Below, in pieces: positions 22,583-30,022 of a DNA stretch of 30,022 nucleotides. Numbering within the stretch: position 1 is the first letter of the stretch; every line of letters starts with the position of its first letter. The position numbers and the translations under genes are program-made. Location of the stretch: contig JBICIE010000129.1 in assembly GCA_043101635.1 (NCBI GenBank), forward strand, positions 1-30,022, read 5' to 3'. Under the pieces are notes generated by a model. That model saw only the letters and a program-made list of their open reading frames with translations. It was not told where the DNA came from and did no database searches. The stretch comes from CAYMJK01 sp043101635. GTDB taxonomy: Bacteria > Planctomycetota > Phycisphaerae > Phycisphaerales > UBA1924.

Positions 22583-24974
22583 CGGACCCCGCCGCCACGT
22601 TGGGGCGGCGCTTGAGATGTCCCTCGGCCCGCAGCGCGTGGATCACTTGATTGGCGATCGGCCCCGACACCCGCCCGCCGCTGCCGGCGTACTCCATCAG
22701 CACCGCAAATGAGTACCGCGGCCCCTCGCCCTCCGGCCCCACCAGCCCCACCACCCACGCGTGATCCCCCGTGAGTACTTGCTCCGGTTCGGGACCGTCC
22801 TTGTCATCCGGATCGAACCTCCGCGGCGCCGACTGCGCAGTGCCCGTCTTGGCCCAGACCGTCACGCCCTCCACATTGAACGTCGGCTCCGACCAACCCT
22901 CTCCGCTGATCTGGTAGCCGGTTCCGTGCAGCATGTTTGCCGACGCGTACAGCCCGTCCAGCGCTGCCCGCACGCTCGCTGGATCGAGCTGCAGATCCAC
23001 CGGCGGATCCGACCGACTCGCGCCAGGAACCACGCGCGGCTGCATGTGGAACCCGCCGCGCGCCAGCGTCGCGTACGCGTTGGCCGCGTGCACCGGCGTC
23101 CACACCACCTTCCCCTGGCCAATGCCCATGATGGCGTCGTCGTACTGCCATGTCATCTCCTTGAGCGGCCCGACCACGCCGGCCGCTTCGGCCCCGACCC
23201 CGAGCGGCAGCGCTTCGCCGGCGCCGAACATCCGGTACGCCTCGATGATGCCCTCCCGCCCGAGCCGATGCCCGATCGTGTAGAAGTAGATGTTGCACGA
23301 GACCTTCAGCGCCTCGACCGCGTCAAGCGCCCCGTGCGTGCCGAAGCCATAGTCCTTGCGATACCGCCAACATCGCAGCCTGGTTGCGTCATCCGGCAGG
23401 TAGTGCCCGTTGCAGGTGATCGGGTCCCACAGTTGGTGCGCCCCCCGGGTCACCGCCGCCGTCAGCAGGATCGCCTTCGCGATCGACCCCGGCGGATAGG
23501 CGCCGGATACCGCCCGATTAAAATACGGCATGTTCAGCCTGTCGGCGAAGATCGCCGCCCGATTCTCCGCAAGCTGGTCATAGCTGAACGACGGCGTCGA
23601 CACCAGCGCCATCACATCACCCGTGTTGATCTCGATCACCACCGCCGCGCCGTACAGCGGCGTGCCTTCCGGCAGGTCGTCGCGATTGTGCCACTCGGCC
23701 ACACTGGCCAGCCCCAGCGCCGGATCCATCGCCGCCATGATCCGCGCCTGCAGCATCGCGTCGATCGTCAGCTCGACATCCTCTCCCGGCGTGGGCGCAA
23801 TCTCAAAGACCTCACCGGTATCAAGCTGACGCCGGCGCAGCCCGCGCAAGCCGCGCAGCCGCGGCTCCTGCGCGAATTCGACCCCTCGGTCCCCCACGCT
23901 GTCGCCCTCGAAGTACTGCCCGCGATCGGCGCCTCCGGCCGTGACAAACTTGCGCTCCTCGGCGCCCAGGCCCTCCAGGTAGGCCGCCCGCCGCTGCTCA
24001 TCCTCGGCCGTCGGCCCCTCCCGTATCCAGCCCAGCACGTGCGTCAGCGCCCCCTCGACCGTCATCGGGATCGCCGCTTCCGTGCGCAGCGGCCCCGGCA
24101 GCGTCCGCCCGTCGATCTCCACCACCACGCTGTCAAACGGGTGGGCCCGCTCGCGGCTGTCGGCGACGCGCAAGCCCGGCAGCGCCGGAACCTCGTAGGC
24201 CACCGGCGCCCCCCCGCCCTTCGGCGGAACCACAAGCTGCGTCGTCTCCGCCGCCATCGCCGCCAGCGAAAACCCGCCCGTGTCGCCCAGCAGCGGCACG
24301 ATCGTGTGCGCTGCCCGCTGCTCGGCGATGTCGCCATCAGCCTGCTTGCGCAGCCTGTCGCGCAGGTCAGTGGTGAGTTCCCGACCCCGCTCCTCGGCCT
24401 CCCGTTCCAGGGCGTCGTAGCGCCACTTGGTCACTTCCTGTCGCATGTACTCGATCCGGTGGCGGATGTCGGTGCGCCGGGTGCGCATCTCCTCGGCGGA
24501 CGCGCCGGTGAACTGGGCGATCTCCAGCCACATCTGCTCCACGTGCCGCAACAGAAACGGCTCGTAGTACGCCGCCAGCGCCTCGCGCTGCGGTGCGTCC
24601 AGCTTCCGCCACTCGTCCTCGTGGATCTCGCGGGCCATTCGGACCGCCTCGGTCCGCACCCACGTCTGGCGTCGCCCGGTCTCATCCTCCTCCGGCAGAC
24701 CGCTGATCAGCACGTCATACCGCACCTGCACATCCAGGCTCGGCCGGTCCTGGGCCAGGATCCGCTTCTTGCGATCGATGATCTTGCCGCGTGGCGTCGG
24801 GGTCCACTCGCTGCGCTGGAGGCGCCGCTCCGCCTCCTCAAGGGAGGCTTCGCCCCGCAGGATCGTCAGCCGCCCCATCTGAAGCGCGAGGACCCCGAAG
24901 GCCAGGGCGCACAGCCCCACCAGGAGCACGATGCGCCGATGAAACATGCTGGGGAGGATGCGTGAGTCGCTCAT
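22575..24974 (-). CDS. mrdA: Penicillin-binding protein 2 (class B transpeptidase), enlarged N-terminal part
   Basis: The 799-aa protein is a class B PBP: membrane anchor (about 13-33), pedestal motif RGKIIDRKKRILAQ, then transpeptidase with SIAK (S497, K500), SCN (S559, N561) and KTG (K709-G711). It cross-links new glycan made by RodA during wall elongation. The E. coli enzyme is 633 aa with its active Ser at 330, so all the extra length, about 165 residues, lies before the catalytic domain. Part of this extra sequence is a charged helical block (about 95-225) rich in Glu and Arg. ATG 24974 was chosen because the anchor follows at once; a longer open frame upstream is repeat-rich. No mreBCD genes are adjacent. 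Confidence 0.94.
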   Translation of the reverse strand: MSDSRILPSMFHRRIVLLVGLCALAFGVLALQMGRLTILRGEASLEEAERRLQRSEWTPTPRGKIIDRKKRILAQDRPSLDVQVRYDVLISGLPEEDETGRRQTWVRTEAVRMAREIHEDEWRKLDAPQREALAAYYEPFLLRHVEQMWLEIAQFTGASAEEMRTRRTDIRHRIEYMRQEVTKWRYDALEREAEERGRELTTDLRDRLRKQADGDIAEQRAAHTIVPLLGDTGGFSLAAMAAETTQLVVPPKGGGAPVAYEVPALPGLRVADSRERAHPFDSVVVEIDGRTLPGPLRTEAAIPMTVEGALTHVLGWIREGPTAEDEQRRAAYLEGLGAEERKFVTAGGADRGQYFEGDSVGDRGVEFAQEPRLRGLRGLRRRQLDTGEVFEIAPTPGEDVELTIDAMLQARIMAAMDPALGLASVAEWHNRDDLPEGTPLYGAAVVIEINTGDVMALVSTPSFSYDQLAENRAAIFADRLNMPYFNRAVSGAYPPGSIAKAILLTAAVTRGAHQLWDPITCNGHYLPDDATRLRCWRYRKDYGFGTHGALDAVEALKVSCNIYFYTIGHRLGREGIIEAYRMFGAGEALPLGVGAEAAGVVGPLKEMTWQYDDAIMGIGQGKVVWTPVHAANAYATLARGGFHMQPRVVPGASRSDPPVDLQLDPASVRAALDGLYASANMLHGTGYQISGEGWSEPTFNVEGVTVWAKTGTAQSAPRRFDPDDKDGPEPEQVLTGDHAWVVGLVGPEGEGPRYSFAVLMEYAGSGGRVSGPIANQVIHALRAEGHLKRRPNVAAGSDG

Positions 24975-25189
24975 GAACCGGCTCCGCCGGGGCCCCCCGC
25001 CGCGGCGGGGTCGAATCCTTCGGCGGAGTCTAGATCGGCCGCCCCCCGCCCCGGGTGCCAGCGGATGTGGGCCAGCAAGGGGTGTCGGCAGAGTCTGCCG
25101 ATTCCGGTTTGGGGAGCGCGCAGCGATAGCGCCCGCGCAGGGCGCGGTCGGCGGGTCGGGTCGCGGCGGAGCGAGCGTTGGCGCTCGAA

Positions 25190-26545
25190 TCAGGGCGCCC
25201 GGGGGAGGGCGCCGGCGCGGTGAAGGAGATCGTGCGGAAACGAGGGCTGTGCGCCGCACGAGGCGGGTGGCACAGGCGTCTCGCCTGTGCGGGCTTGGAC
25301 ATTGGAGCGAGGGTTGCGCGGGCCTCCGTTGGGGGCGGTGGTGGTTGGGGGCGAGCTTTCCACGGGCTGCGCTCGCTCTGCGAGCTTGCCCATGGCTACG
25401 GGCGCGTGGCCCGCTGGGCCGGGGGGATGCGGAGCGGTGCTGCGCGCGGGCTCGGGCGCGGGGCGCATGGTGATTCGTGTGATGGGCGGTTCAACGACCC
25501 CTTCGGGGTCGAGATGAGGAACGGGCGCCGTGTTCCGGGCCTGTCGCTCGCTGCGCTTCGCTCCAGACCCGGCTACTTTCGATGAGCCCTTCGGGCTCTC
25601 ATTGAGGAACGCTTTGGTGGAAGTAGCGCGCTCGGTGAAGTCGAGCGCGGGGCGCGCGGACGAGGCCTGGTAGGGGGAGGAGCCCGGCGCCGACCTCGCT
25701 TCGCGAGGCCACCTCTCCCCGCTGGCGCGGGGCGAGGGTGGGGGAGCGGCGGCGCTGGCAGCGCGGGCGTGGTTGCTGTAAACGGGCGCGGGGGTTTCGA
25801 CAGGAAGAGAGGCATCGAGGCATGCGGCATCGAGGCAAAGGTCATTGTGATTCGTCGGCGGGGTCGACTCATCGCGGCGCTCTGCGCGGATGTGGGTCAG
25901 GGCGCTTGAGAAGTTGTTGAGGGCGTGCTGGTCTTCGGTGTTCCTGGGCGAGCGGGGGCGCGAGCGTGTCGGGCGGGGGCCGGTTGGCTTGCGGCGGAAG
26001 GGCCAGGGGAGGCGCAGAGTGGGGCGCGGGGGGAAGAGGATGGCGCGGGCGGCGGCGAGGGCGACTTCTGTTGCGCGCACGTTGGAGGGGGAGAGGAGCG
26101 GTTCTTCGCGGAAGAGGTGGGCGCGGCAGGTTTCGGTGAGAGAACACAGCGCGGCGAGTTCGGCGTAGGGTCGGGCATCCCGGATGCGGCGGCGTTCTTC
26201 AGCGCGCAGGCGTGCGAACTGACGGCGGATGTGTGGCTGCTCCGTCCACGCGATGTAGTGGTTCAGATCGATGTCGTGGTTAGCGGCGATTTCGACGGCG
26301 GTGAGTTCGCCTCGGAGGCGCTGGATGAGGAGGCAGTTGAGATCGACGTGGGCGGGGAGGGAGAGGGGGGCGTCAGCATCCGGCATGCGGCATCCGGCAT
26401 CCGTGGGAGGCGGCGCGGCGGGGGGTTGGGGCCGGCAGGATGGAATCCTGCCCCACCCGTTTGCGCGGGGAGCACTGACGTCAGAGCACGTCAGTGGCAC
26501 GTGACCATTGGAGTGGGTGTGGCCGTTGAGGGTTGCGGTGCGCAT
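25190..26545 (-). CDS. Hypothetical protein with HTH-like core and repeat-derived C-terminus
   Basis: I do not recognise this ORF, but its central part (residues about 58-190; 25975-26375) has the strong C-ending codon bias of a real gene. It reads as a helical domain: LNCLLIQRLRGELTAVEIAA, then NHDIDLNHYIAW and a charged helix with RLRAEERRRIRDARP, compatible with a helix-turn-helix. The C-terminal 250 residues run through dispersed repeats (SPRASGERWPREARS, FLNESPKGSS, ARTGETPVPP) and are probably not conserved; the true stop of the ancestral gene is unclear. Start candidates are ATG 26545 (coding-like MRTATLNGHTHSNGHV) and ATG 26386. It is divergent from the MmeI-type gene, so a regulatory link is possible but unproven. 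Confidence 0.45.
   Translation of the reverse strand: MRTATLNGHTHSNGHVPLTCSDVSAPRANGWGRIPSCRPQPPAAPPPTDAGCRMPDADAPLSLPAHVDLNCLLIQRLRGELTAVEIAANHDIDLNHYIAWTEQPHIRRQFARLRAEERRRIRDARPYAELAALCSLTETCRAHLFREEPLLSPSNVRATEVALAAARAILFPPRPTLRLPWPFRRKPTGPRPTRSRPRSPRNTEDQHALNNFSSALTHIRAERRDESTPPTNHNDLCLDAACLDASLPVETPAPVYSNHARAASAAAPPPSPRASGERWPREARSAPGSSPYQASSARPALDFTERATSTKAFLNESPKGSSKVAGSGAKRSERQARNTAPVPHLDPEGVVEPPITRITMRPAPEPARSTAPHPPGPAGHAPVAMGKLAERAQPVESSPPTTTAPNGGPRNPRSNVQARTGETPVPPASCGAQPSFPHDLLHRAGALPRAP
25270..25290. repeat. Small palindromic element (GCACAGGCG type)
   Basis: Nine-bp perfect arms (25270-25278 and 25282-25290) enclose TCT. When read through it encodes ETPVPP-type peptides, a product I associate with dispersed palindromes in planctomycete-like genomes. 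Only one copy is in this window. Confidence 0.6.
25345..25375 (+). repeat. Island repeat, left copy
   Basis: The sequence TTGGGGGCG, AG, CTTTCCAC, G, GGCTGCGCTCG recurs in reverse complement at 29946-29973, lacking the AG and with one mismatch. The two copies lie on either side of most of the HTH-like ORF and the whole restriction-modification gene, in opposite orientation. Confidence 0.65.
25496..25598. repeat. Pair of related TTC-loop hairpin elements
   Basis: GACCCC-TTC-GGGGTC (25496-25510) and GAGCCC-TTC-GGGCTC (25584-25598) share design, though not stem sequence. Both are followed by a similar GAGGAACG tail within about 15 nt. Compensating stem changes suggest a small element family kept by its hairpin. 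Confidence 0.6.
25708..25743. repeat. Dispersed palindromic element, copy 1
   Basis: GCCACCTCTCCCCGC, a short variable centre, then GCGGGGCGAGGGTGGG. A second copy lies at 26802-26834 with a different centre (TGGC here, AAGC there). Arms pair imperfectly as a long hairpin. Confidence 0.7.
26434..26452. repeat. Small palindrome GGCAGGAT-GGA-ATCCTGCC
   Basis: Perfect 8-bp arms enclose GGA. The element sits near the 5' end of the HTH-like ORF, or before it if the ORF starts at 26386. It is of the same size class as the other palindromes of this island. Confidence 0.6.
26473..26496. promoter_or_regulatory. Perfect 9-bp inverted repeat, operator-like
   Basis: CACTGACGT (26473-26481) and ACGTCAGTG (26488-26496) are exact reverse complements with a 6-nt spacer. 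It is within the first 25 codons of the HTH-like ORF if that starts at 26545, or 87 bp upstream of the alternative start 26386, and about 390 bp before the divergent MmeI-type gene. No other copy is seen here. Confidence 0.4.
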
Positions 26546-26801
26546 GTGGGCATTGTGGGGACGCGGCTTGGGATTGCAAGGGGGCGCGGGTGGAGGGGCG
26601 CGAAACTGCGCGCGCCGGTGGTCGATGCGCGAGAGATTCGTGGTTGCGGCGTGGGATCGAGGGCTTGAGAGGGGGTGTGGGGGAGGCTTCCCCCACACTG
26701 GCGCGCGGGAGGGGCGCGCGCTGTTGTCTTCCACAGGGTGGTCGGGCAAGGCGCGATGAGGCCAGGTAGTCGGGGTAGCCCCTCTCCGGCTCGCTGCGCT
26801 C

Positions 26802-26834
26802 GCCACCTCTCCCCGCAAGCGGGGCGAGGGTGGG
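26802..26834. repeat. Dispersed palindromic element, copy 2
   Basis: Second copy of the element at 25708-25743, with the same flanking arms GCCACCTCTCCCCGC and GGGGCGAGGGTGGG but the centre AAGC. It ends 54 bp before the start of the MmeI-type gene. Confidence 0.7.
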
Positions 26835-26888
26835 AGAGAGGCGCTGTCGGTTCGACATCCCGGATCGGGGGGGCGACACTTGGTGCAG

Positions 26889-29800
26889 ATGAATCCGGTT
26901 GAGTTCGCCAGCAAGTGGTCGAGGGTCGAGCTGCCGGAGCGGGCGGCGAGTCAGGAGCACTTTCTGGACCTGTGCCGGCTGCTGGGGCAGCCGACGCCGG
27001 CGGAGCATGACTCGACGGGGGCGGAGTACACGTTCGAGAAGGGCGTGACGACGGCCGAGGGGCAGGGGTACGCCGACGCGTGGTGGCGCGGCAAGTTCGC
27101 CGTCGAGTACAAGAAGAAGGGAAAGTACAAGACGCTGGAGGCTGCGTACCAGCAGCTTCTGCGGTATCGCGAGGCGCTGGAGAATCCACCGCTGCTGGTG
27201 GTGTGCGACATCGCGCGGATCGAGATCCACACGAACTTCACGGGGACGAAGAAGCAGACGCACATCATCGAGCTTGCGGAGATTGCCGAGCCGGAGAAGC
27301 TCGATCTGCTGCGCCGGATGTTCACCGACCCCGAGAGTTTCCGGCCCACGGTGACCGCGGCGAAGGTGACCGAGCAGGTCGCCGGGAACATCGGCGAGCT
27401 TGCCCAGCGGCTGCGGGACCGGGGGCACGATCCGCACGAGGCAGCGCACTTCCTGATGAAGGTGATGTTCTGCCTGTTCGCCGAGGATGTGAATCTGCTG
27501 CCGAAGGATCGGCTGGCGGATGTGCTGGCGAAGGCGGCGAGCGCGCCGGAGCGGCTGAAGGGCTGGCTCGACGACCTCTTTGGCGCGATGGCCAGCAAGG
27601 ACGGGTTCTTCTGGGGCGACTCGATCGCGTGGTTCAACGGCTCGCTGTTCGACAGGGCGCCGGCGCTGGAGCTTGATGAGGCGGAGATCGAACTGCTGCG
27701 GTTCGCCGCGGCCCAGGACTGGGGGGCGGTGGAGCCGGCCATCTTCGGCACTTTGTTCGAGCGGTCGCTGGATCCGAGCAAGCGGGCCCAGATCGGGGCG
27801 CATTACACCAGCCGCGAGGACATCATGCTGGTGATCGAGCCGGTGATCCTGCGCCCGCTGCGCCGGCAGTGGGATGATGCCCGGGCGGCGTGCGAAGAGC
27901 AGGTGGAGCGCCGGCGCAAGGCGACGACGGGCGCGACGAAGCGGAAGGCGGACGAGGCGATCAACAAGGCGCTGCAGGCGTTCATGGGGCGGCTGGCGGA
28001 GGTCCGCGTGCTGGACCCGGCGTGCGGCAGCGGCAACTTCCTGTACGTGGCGATCCAGCAGCTTCTGGGGCTGGAGAAGGAGGTCATCACGTGGGCCGCC
28101 CGCCCCGAGATCGGCGTCGGCCTGCTGCCGAACGTGCGTCCGACGCAGCTTCACGGCATCGAGATCAACCCGTACGCGGCGGAGCTGGCGCAGGTGGTGA
28201 TCTGGATCGGGTATCTCCAGTGGATGCGGGACAACGGCTTCAACGTGCCGCGGGACCCGATCCTGTCGCCGCTGACGACGATCGAATGCCGGGACGCGAT
28301 ATTGAAGTGGCACGATGAGTCGGGGCAGCCGATCCCGGCGTGGCGGGAGGGCGCCACGTGCGCGGGGGTGGCCGAGTGGCCGGAGGCGGAGTTCATTGTG
28401 GGGAATCCGCCGTTTCTGGGGACAAAGATGCTTCGGGCCGGCTTGGGTGATGAGTACGTCGAGCATCTGTACCAGGCATACTCCAAGCGCATCCCTCCTT
28501 TCAGCGACCTTTGCTGCTACTGGTTTGAACTGGCGAGAGAGGACATTGCGGCGCATCCAGGAACACGCGCCGGCCTGTTGGCAACCCAGGCGATTCGCAA
28601 CGACAGAGCGAGGCGCGTCCTTGAGCGCATCAAGGAGAGCGGTGACATCTTCATGGCGTGGGATGACCAGCCTTGGGTGCTGGATGGCGCCGCGGTACAG
28701 ATTTCGATCGTCGGGTTCGATGACGGGCGCGACGGACAACGAGAACTGGATGGGCAGCCGATCCAAGCAATCAACGCCGACCTGACTTCAGGCGTCGATG
28801 TCGGATTGGCCGAGCCGCTCGATCAGAACAAATCCATAGGGTTTGTTGGTGACGTCAAGGGTGGCCCGTTCGATGTGCCTTGGGAATCGGCGAGGAAGCT
28901 CCTTGGCGAGCCTACGCCGAATGGACACTCCCCGATGGAGGTCATTCGACCCTACGTAAACGGTCGAGACATCACCAAGCGGCCGGAGGCAGACTGGGTG
29001 ATTGACTTCGGCCGGGGGTGCGAGGAGTCCGACGCTGCGGGGTTCGGGGCCGCGTTCGAGCATGCAAAGCAGACCGTAAAGCCGGCAAGAGAAGCGGGAC
29101 GGCCGACGCAAAAGAGGTGGTGGCTTCACATGCGGCCGTGCCCGTCGATGCGCGACGCAGTCGAGCCACTGCCGCGATTCGCGGCCACGCCGGTGCTCAC
29201 GAAATACCGGCTGTTCACGTGGATGAGAAGCCCGAGCCTTCCCGATCATCAGTTGATCGCTTTCGCTCGCTCCGACGACTACTTCTTCGGTGTGCTGCAC
29301 AGCAGCGTCCATGAGCTTTGGGCGCGGCGCCAGGGGACGCAGCTTCGTGAGATGGAGAGCGGGTTCCGCTACACGCCGACGACGTGCTTCGAGACGTTTC
29401 CGCTGCCGTGGGCGCCGGGGGCCGAGCCGGCAGAGGGCGAGCCCGGCCGGGCCGAGTGGCAGGCGATCTCGGACGCCGCGCGGGAACTGGATGTTCAGCG
29501 GGAGCGGTGGCTGAATCCGCCGGAGTGGGTCAGCGCCATCGCGGCGAAGGTGGACGCGGCGGATGACTTCGGCGATGTGGCGCAGGTGTCGGGCGAGGAG
29601 GCGCGCCGGCTGATCCGGCAGAGCGCGATCGACGCCGCCAGCGCGAAGGACCCGCGCCTGAAGAAGCGGACGCTGACGAACCTGTACAACGAGCGCCCGA
29701 CGTGGCTGCGGCTGGCGCACCGGAAGCTGGATGAGGCGGTGCTGGCGGCGTATGCGCTGGTGGATCCGGCGGGCGGGTGGGATCCGGCGTGGGCTGAGGT

Positions 29801-29930
29801 GTTCGAGGAGACGGGGGCGGGGCGCCCGCTGCCGGAGGGGCACGCGCTGGCGGAGGAGCGAGCGCGGGTGGAGCAGGCGATTCTGGGGAATCTGCTGCGG
29901 ATGAATGGTGAGCGGGCTGGGGCAGGGTGA
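26889..29930 (+). CDS. MmeI-type (Type IIL) single-chain restriction-modification enzyme
   Basis: The 1013-aa protein joins nuclease, adenine-type methyltransferase and target recognition. D63-X9-E73-X-K75 reproduces the spacing of the MmeI PD-(D/E)XK site (D70-X9-E80-X-K82, from memory). A helical spacer follows (about 160-310), then SAM motif DPACGSG (376-382) and catalytic NPPF (506-509). The TRD (about 620-830) ends in RYTPTTCFETFPLPW, typical of the family, and a helical C-terminus completes the chain. Such enzymes protect host DNA by methylating one strand and cut unmodified DNA about 20 nt away. Codon use between 28430 and 29330 has many A/T-ending codons, unlike both flanks, suggesting domain exchange. 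Start could also be TTG 26880 or GTG 26883; no clear ribosome-binding site is seen. Confidence 0.9.
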   Translation: MNPVEFASKWSRVELPERAASQEHFLDLCRLLGQPTPAEHDSTGAEYTFEKGVTTAEGQGYADAWWRGKFAVEYKKKGKYKTLEAAYQQLLRYREALENPPLLVVCDIARIEIHTNFTGTKKQTHIIELAEIAEPEKLDLLRRMFTDPESFRPTVTAAKVTEQVAGNIGELAQRLRDRGHDPHEAAHFLMKVMFCLFAEDVNLLPKDRLADVLAKAASAPERLKGWLDDLFGAMASKDGFFWGDSIAWFNGSLFDRAPALELDEAEIELLRFAAAQDWGAVEPAIFGTLFERSLDPSKRAQIGAHYTSREDIMLVIEPVILRPLRRQWDDARAACEEQVERRRKATTGATKRKADEAINKALQAFMGRLAEVRVLDPACGSGNFLYVAIQQLLGLEKEVITWAARPEIGVGLLPNVRPTQLHGIEINPYAAELAQVVIWIGYLQWMRDNGFNVPRDPILSPLTTIECRDAILKWHDESGQPIPAWREGATCAGVAEWPEAEFIVGNPPFLGTKMLRAGLGDEYVEHLYQAYSKRIPPFSDLCCYWFELAREDIAAHPGTRAGLLATQAIRNDRARRVLERIKESGDIFMAWDDQPWVLDGAAVQISIVGFDDGRDGQRELDGQPIQAINADLTSGVDVGLAEPLDQNKSIGFVGDVKGGPFDVPWESARKLLGEPTPNGHSPMEVIRPYVNGRDITKRPEADWVIDFGRGCEESDAAGFGAAFEHAKQTVKPAREAGRPTQKRWWLHMRPCPSMRDAVEPLPRFAATPVLTKYRLFTWMRSPSLPDHQLIAFARSDDYFFGVLHSSVHELWARRQGTQLREMESGFRYTPTTCFETFPLPWAPGAEPAEGEPGRAEWQAISDAARELDVQRERWLNPPEWVSAIAAKVDAADDFGDVAQVSGEEARRLIRQSAIDAASAKDPRLKKRTLTNLYNERPTWLRLAHRKLDEAVLAAYALVDPAGGWDPAWAEVFEETGAGRPLPEGHALAEERARVEQAILGNLLRMNGERAGAG

Positions 29931-29945
29931 GTGCGGGGGAAGGCC

Positions 29946-29973
29946 GAGCGCAGCCTGTGGAAAGCGCCCCCAA
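29946..29973 (-). repeat. Island repeat, right inverted copy
   Basis: Reverse complement of the element at 25345-25375 (2-nt deletion, one mismatch), starting 16 nt after the stop of the restriction-modification gene. The remaining 49 nt to the window end hold no recognisable gene. Confidence 0.65.
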
Positions 29974-30022
29974 ACCCAGATCCGCTCCCAGCGCGGGTTC
30001 GCGGAATCCCCGCTGCGCAGCG

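Noticed and set aside
24995..25010. 16-bp perfect palindrome CCCCGCCGCGGCGGGG just upstream of mrdA
   Set aside because: Built only of G and C in very GC-rich DNA; no sign of conservation or a promoter, so chance cannot be excluded.
24975..25259. N-terminal extension of PBP2 by 95 codons
   Set aside because: The added sequence is Pro/Arg/Ala-rich with no family similarity; the membrane anchor follows directly after ATG 24974.
26546..26914. Longer 5' end for the HTH-like ORF, reaching into the restriction-modification gene
   Set aside because: The extension translates repeat DNA and overlaps the start of the divergent gene; codon bias becomes coding-like only near 26545.

Overview
The window is about 30 kb of very GC-rich, densely coding bacterial chromosome. 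A BlaI/M56 pair beside ExbB/ExbD and PD40 genes, an enlarged PBP2 with RodA, a 2,3-BPG-independent phosphoglycerate mutase and many Ala/Pro-rich low-complexity tails suggest a planctomycete, most likely of the Phycisphaerae type. This placement rests on gene style; I ran no search. I saw no rRNA, tRNA or CRISPR array.

Region 1 (1-9950, minus strand) is a six-gene envelope operon: blaI repressor, M56 (BlaR1-type) membrane protease, a 1035-aa periplasmic TPR protein, exbB, exbD, and a PD40 beta-propeller protein that runs off the left edge. The promoter before blaI has near-consensus boxes (TTGACA, 17 bp, TAGCTT), and its spacer holds a CTACG-N5-CGTAG dyad that looks like the BlaI operator. A terminator-like hairpin lies between the M56 and TPR genes. 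The PD40 protein carries a TonB-like transmembrane helix (S403-x3-H407) followed by a long Ala/Pro-rich tail. The whole set therefore looks like a protease-sensed, proton-motive-force-driven trans-envelope machine. This is the most interesting system here.

Region 2 (10,000-16,750) is housekeeping: gpmI, a YggS-type PLP-binding protein, a Tat/lipoprotein N-acetylmuramoyl-L-alanine amidase, a DUF481 outer-membrane protein, an unknown four-helix membrane protein and a KAP-like membrane ATPase.

Region 3 (16,750-24,974, minus strand) reads mrdA (PBP2), rodA, rsmG, dinG, phosphoglucomutase/phosphomannomutase, then the ATPase. mrdA/rodA and rsmG/dinG overlap, so this may be one long wall-and-growth transcription unit. 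Oddities are in-frame 36-bp palindromic repeats in dinG, loss of one predicted Fe-S cysteine in DinG, a heptamer purine tract before rsmG, and a perfect 9-bp inverted repeat before the mutase.

Region 4 (24,975-30,022) is an accessory island. It has repeat-rich DNA with several small palindromic elements, one poorly characterised ORF with an HTH-like core, and a divergent MmeI-type single-chain restriction-modification enzyme whose target-recognition part differs in codon use from the rest of the gene. Related repeat copies in opposite orientation lie on either side of the module.
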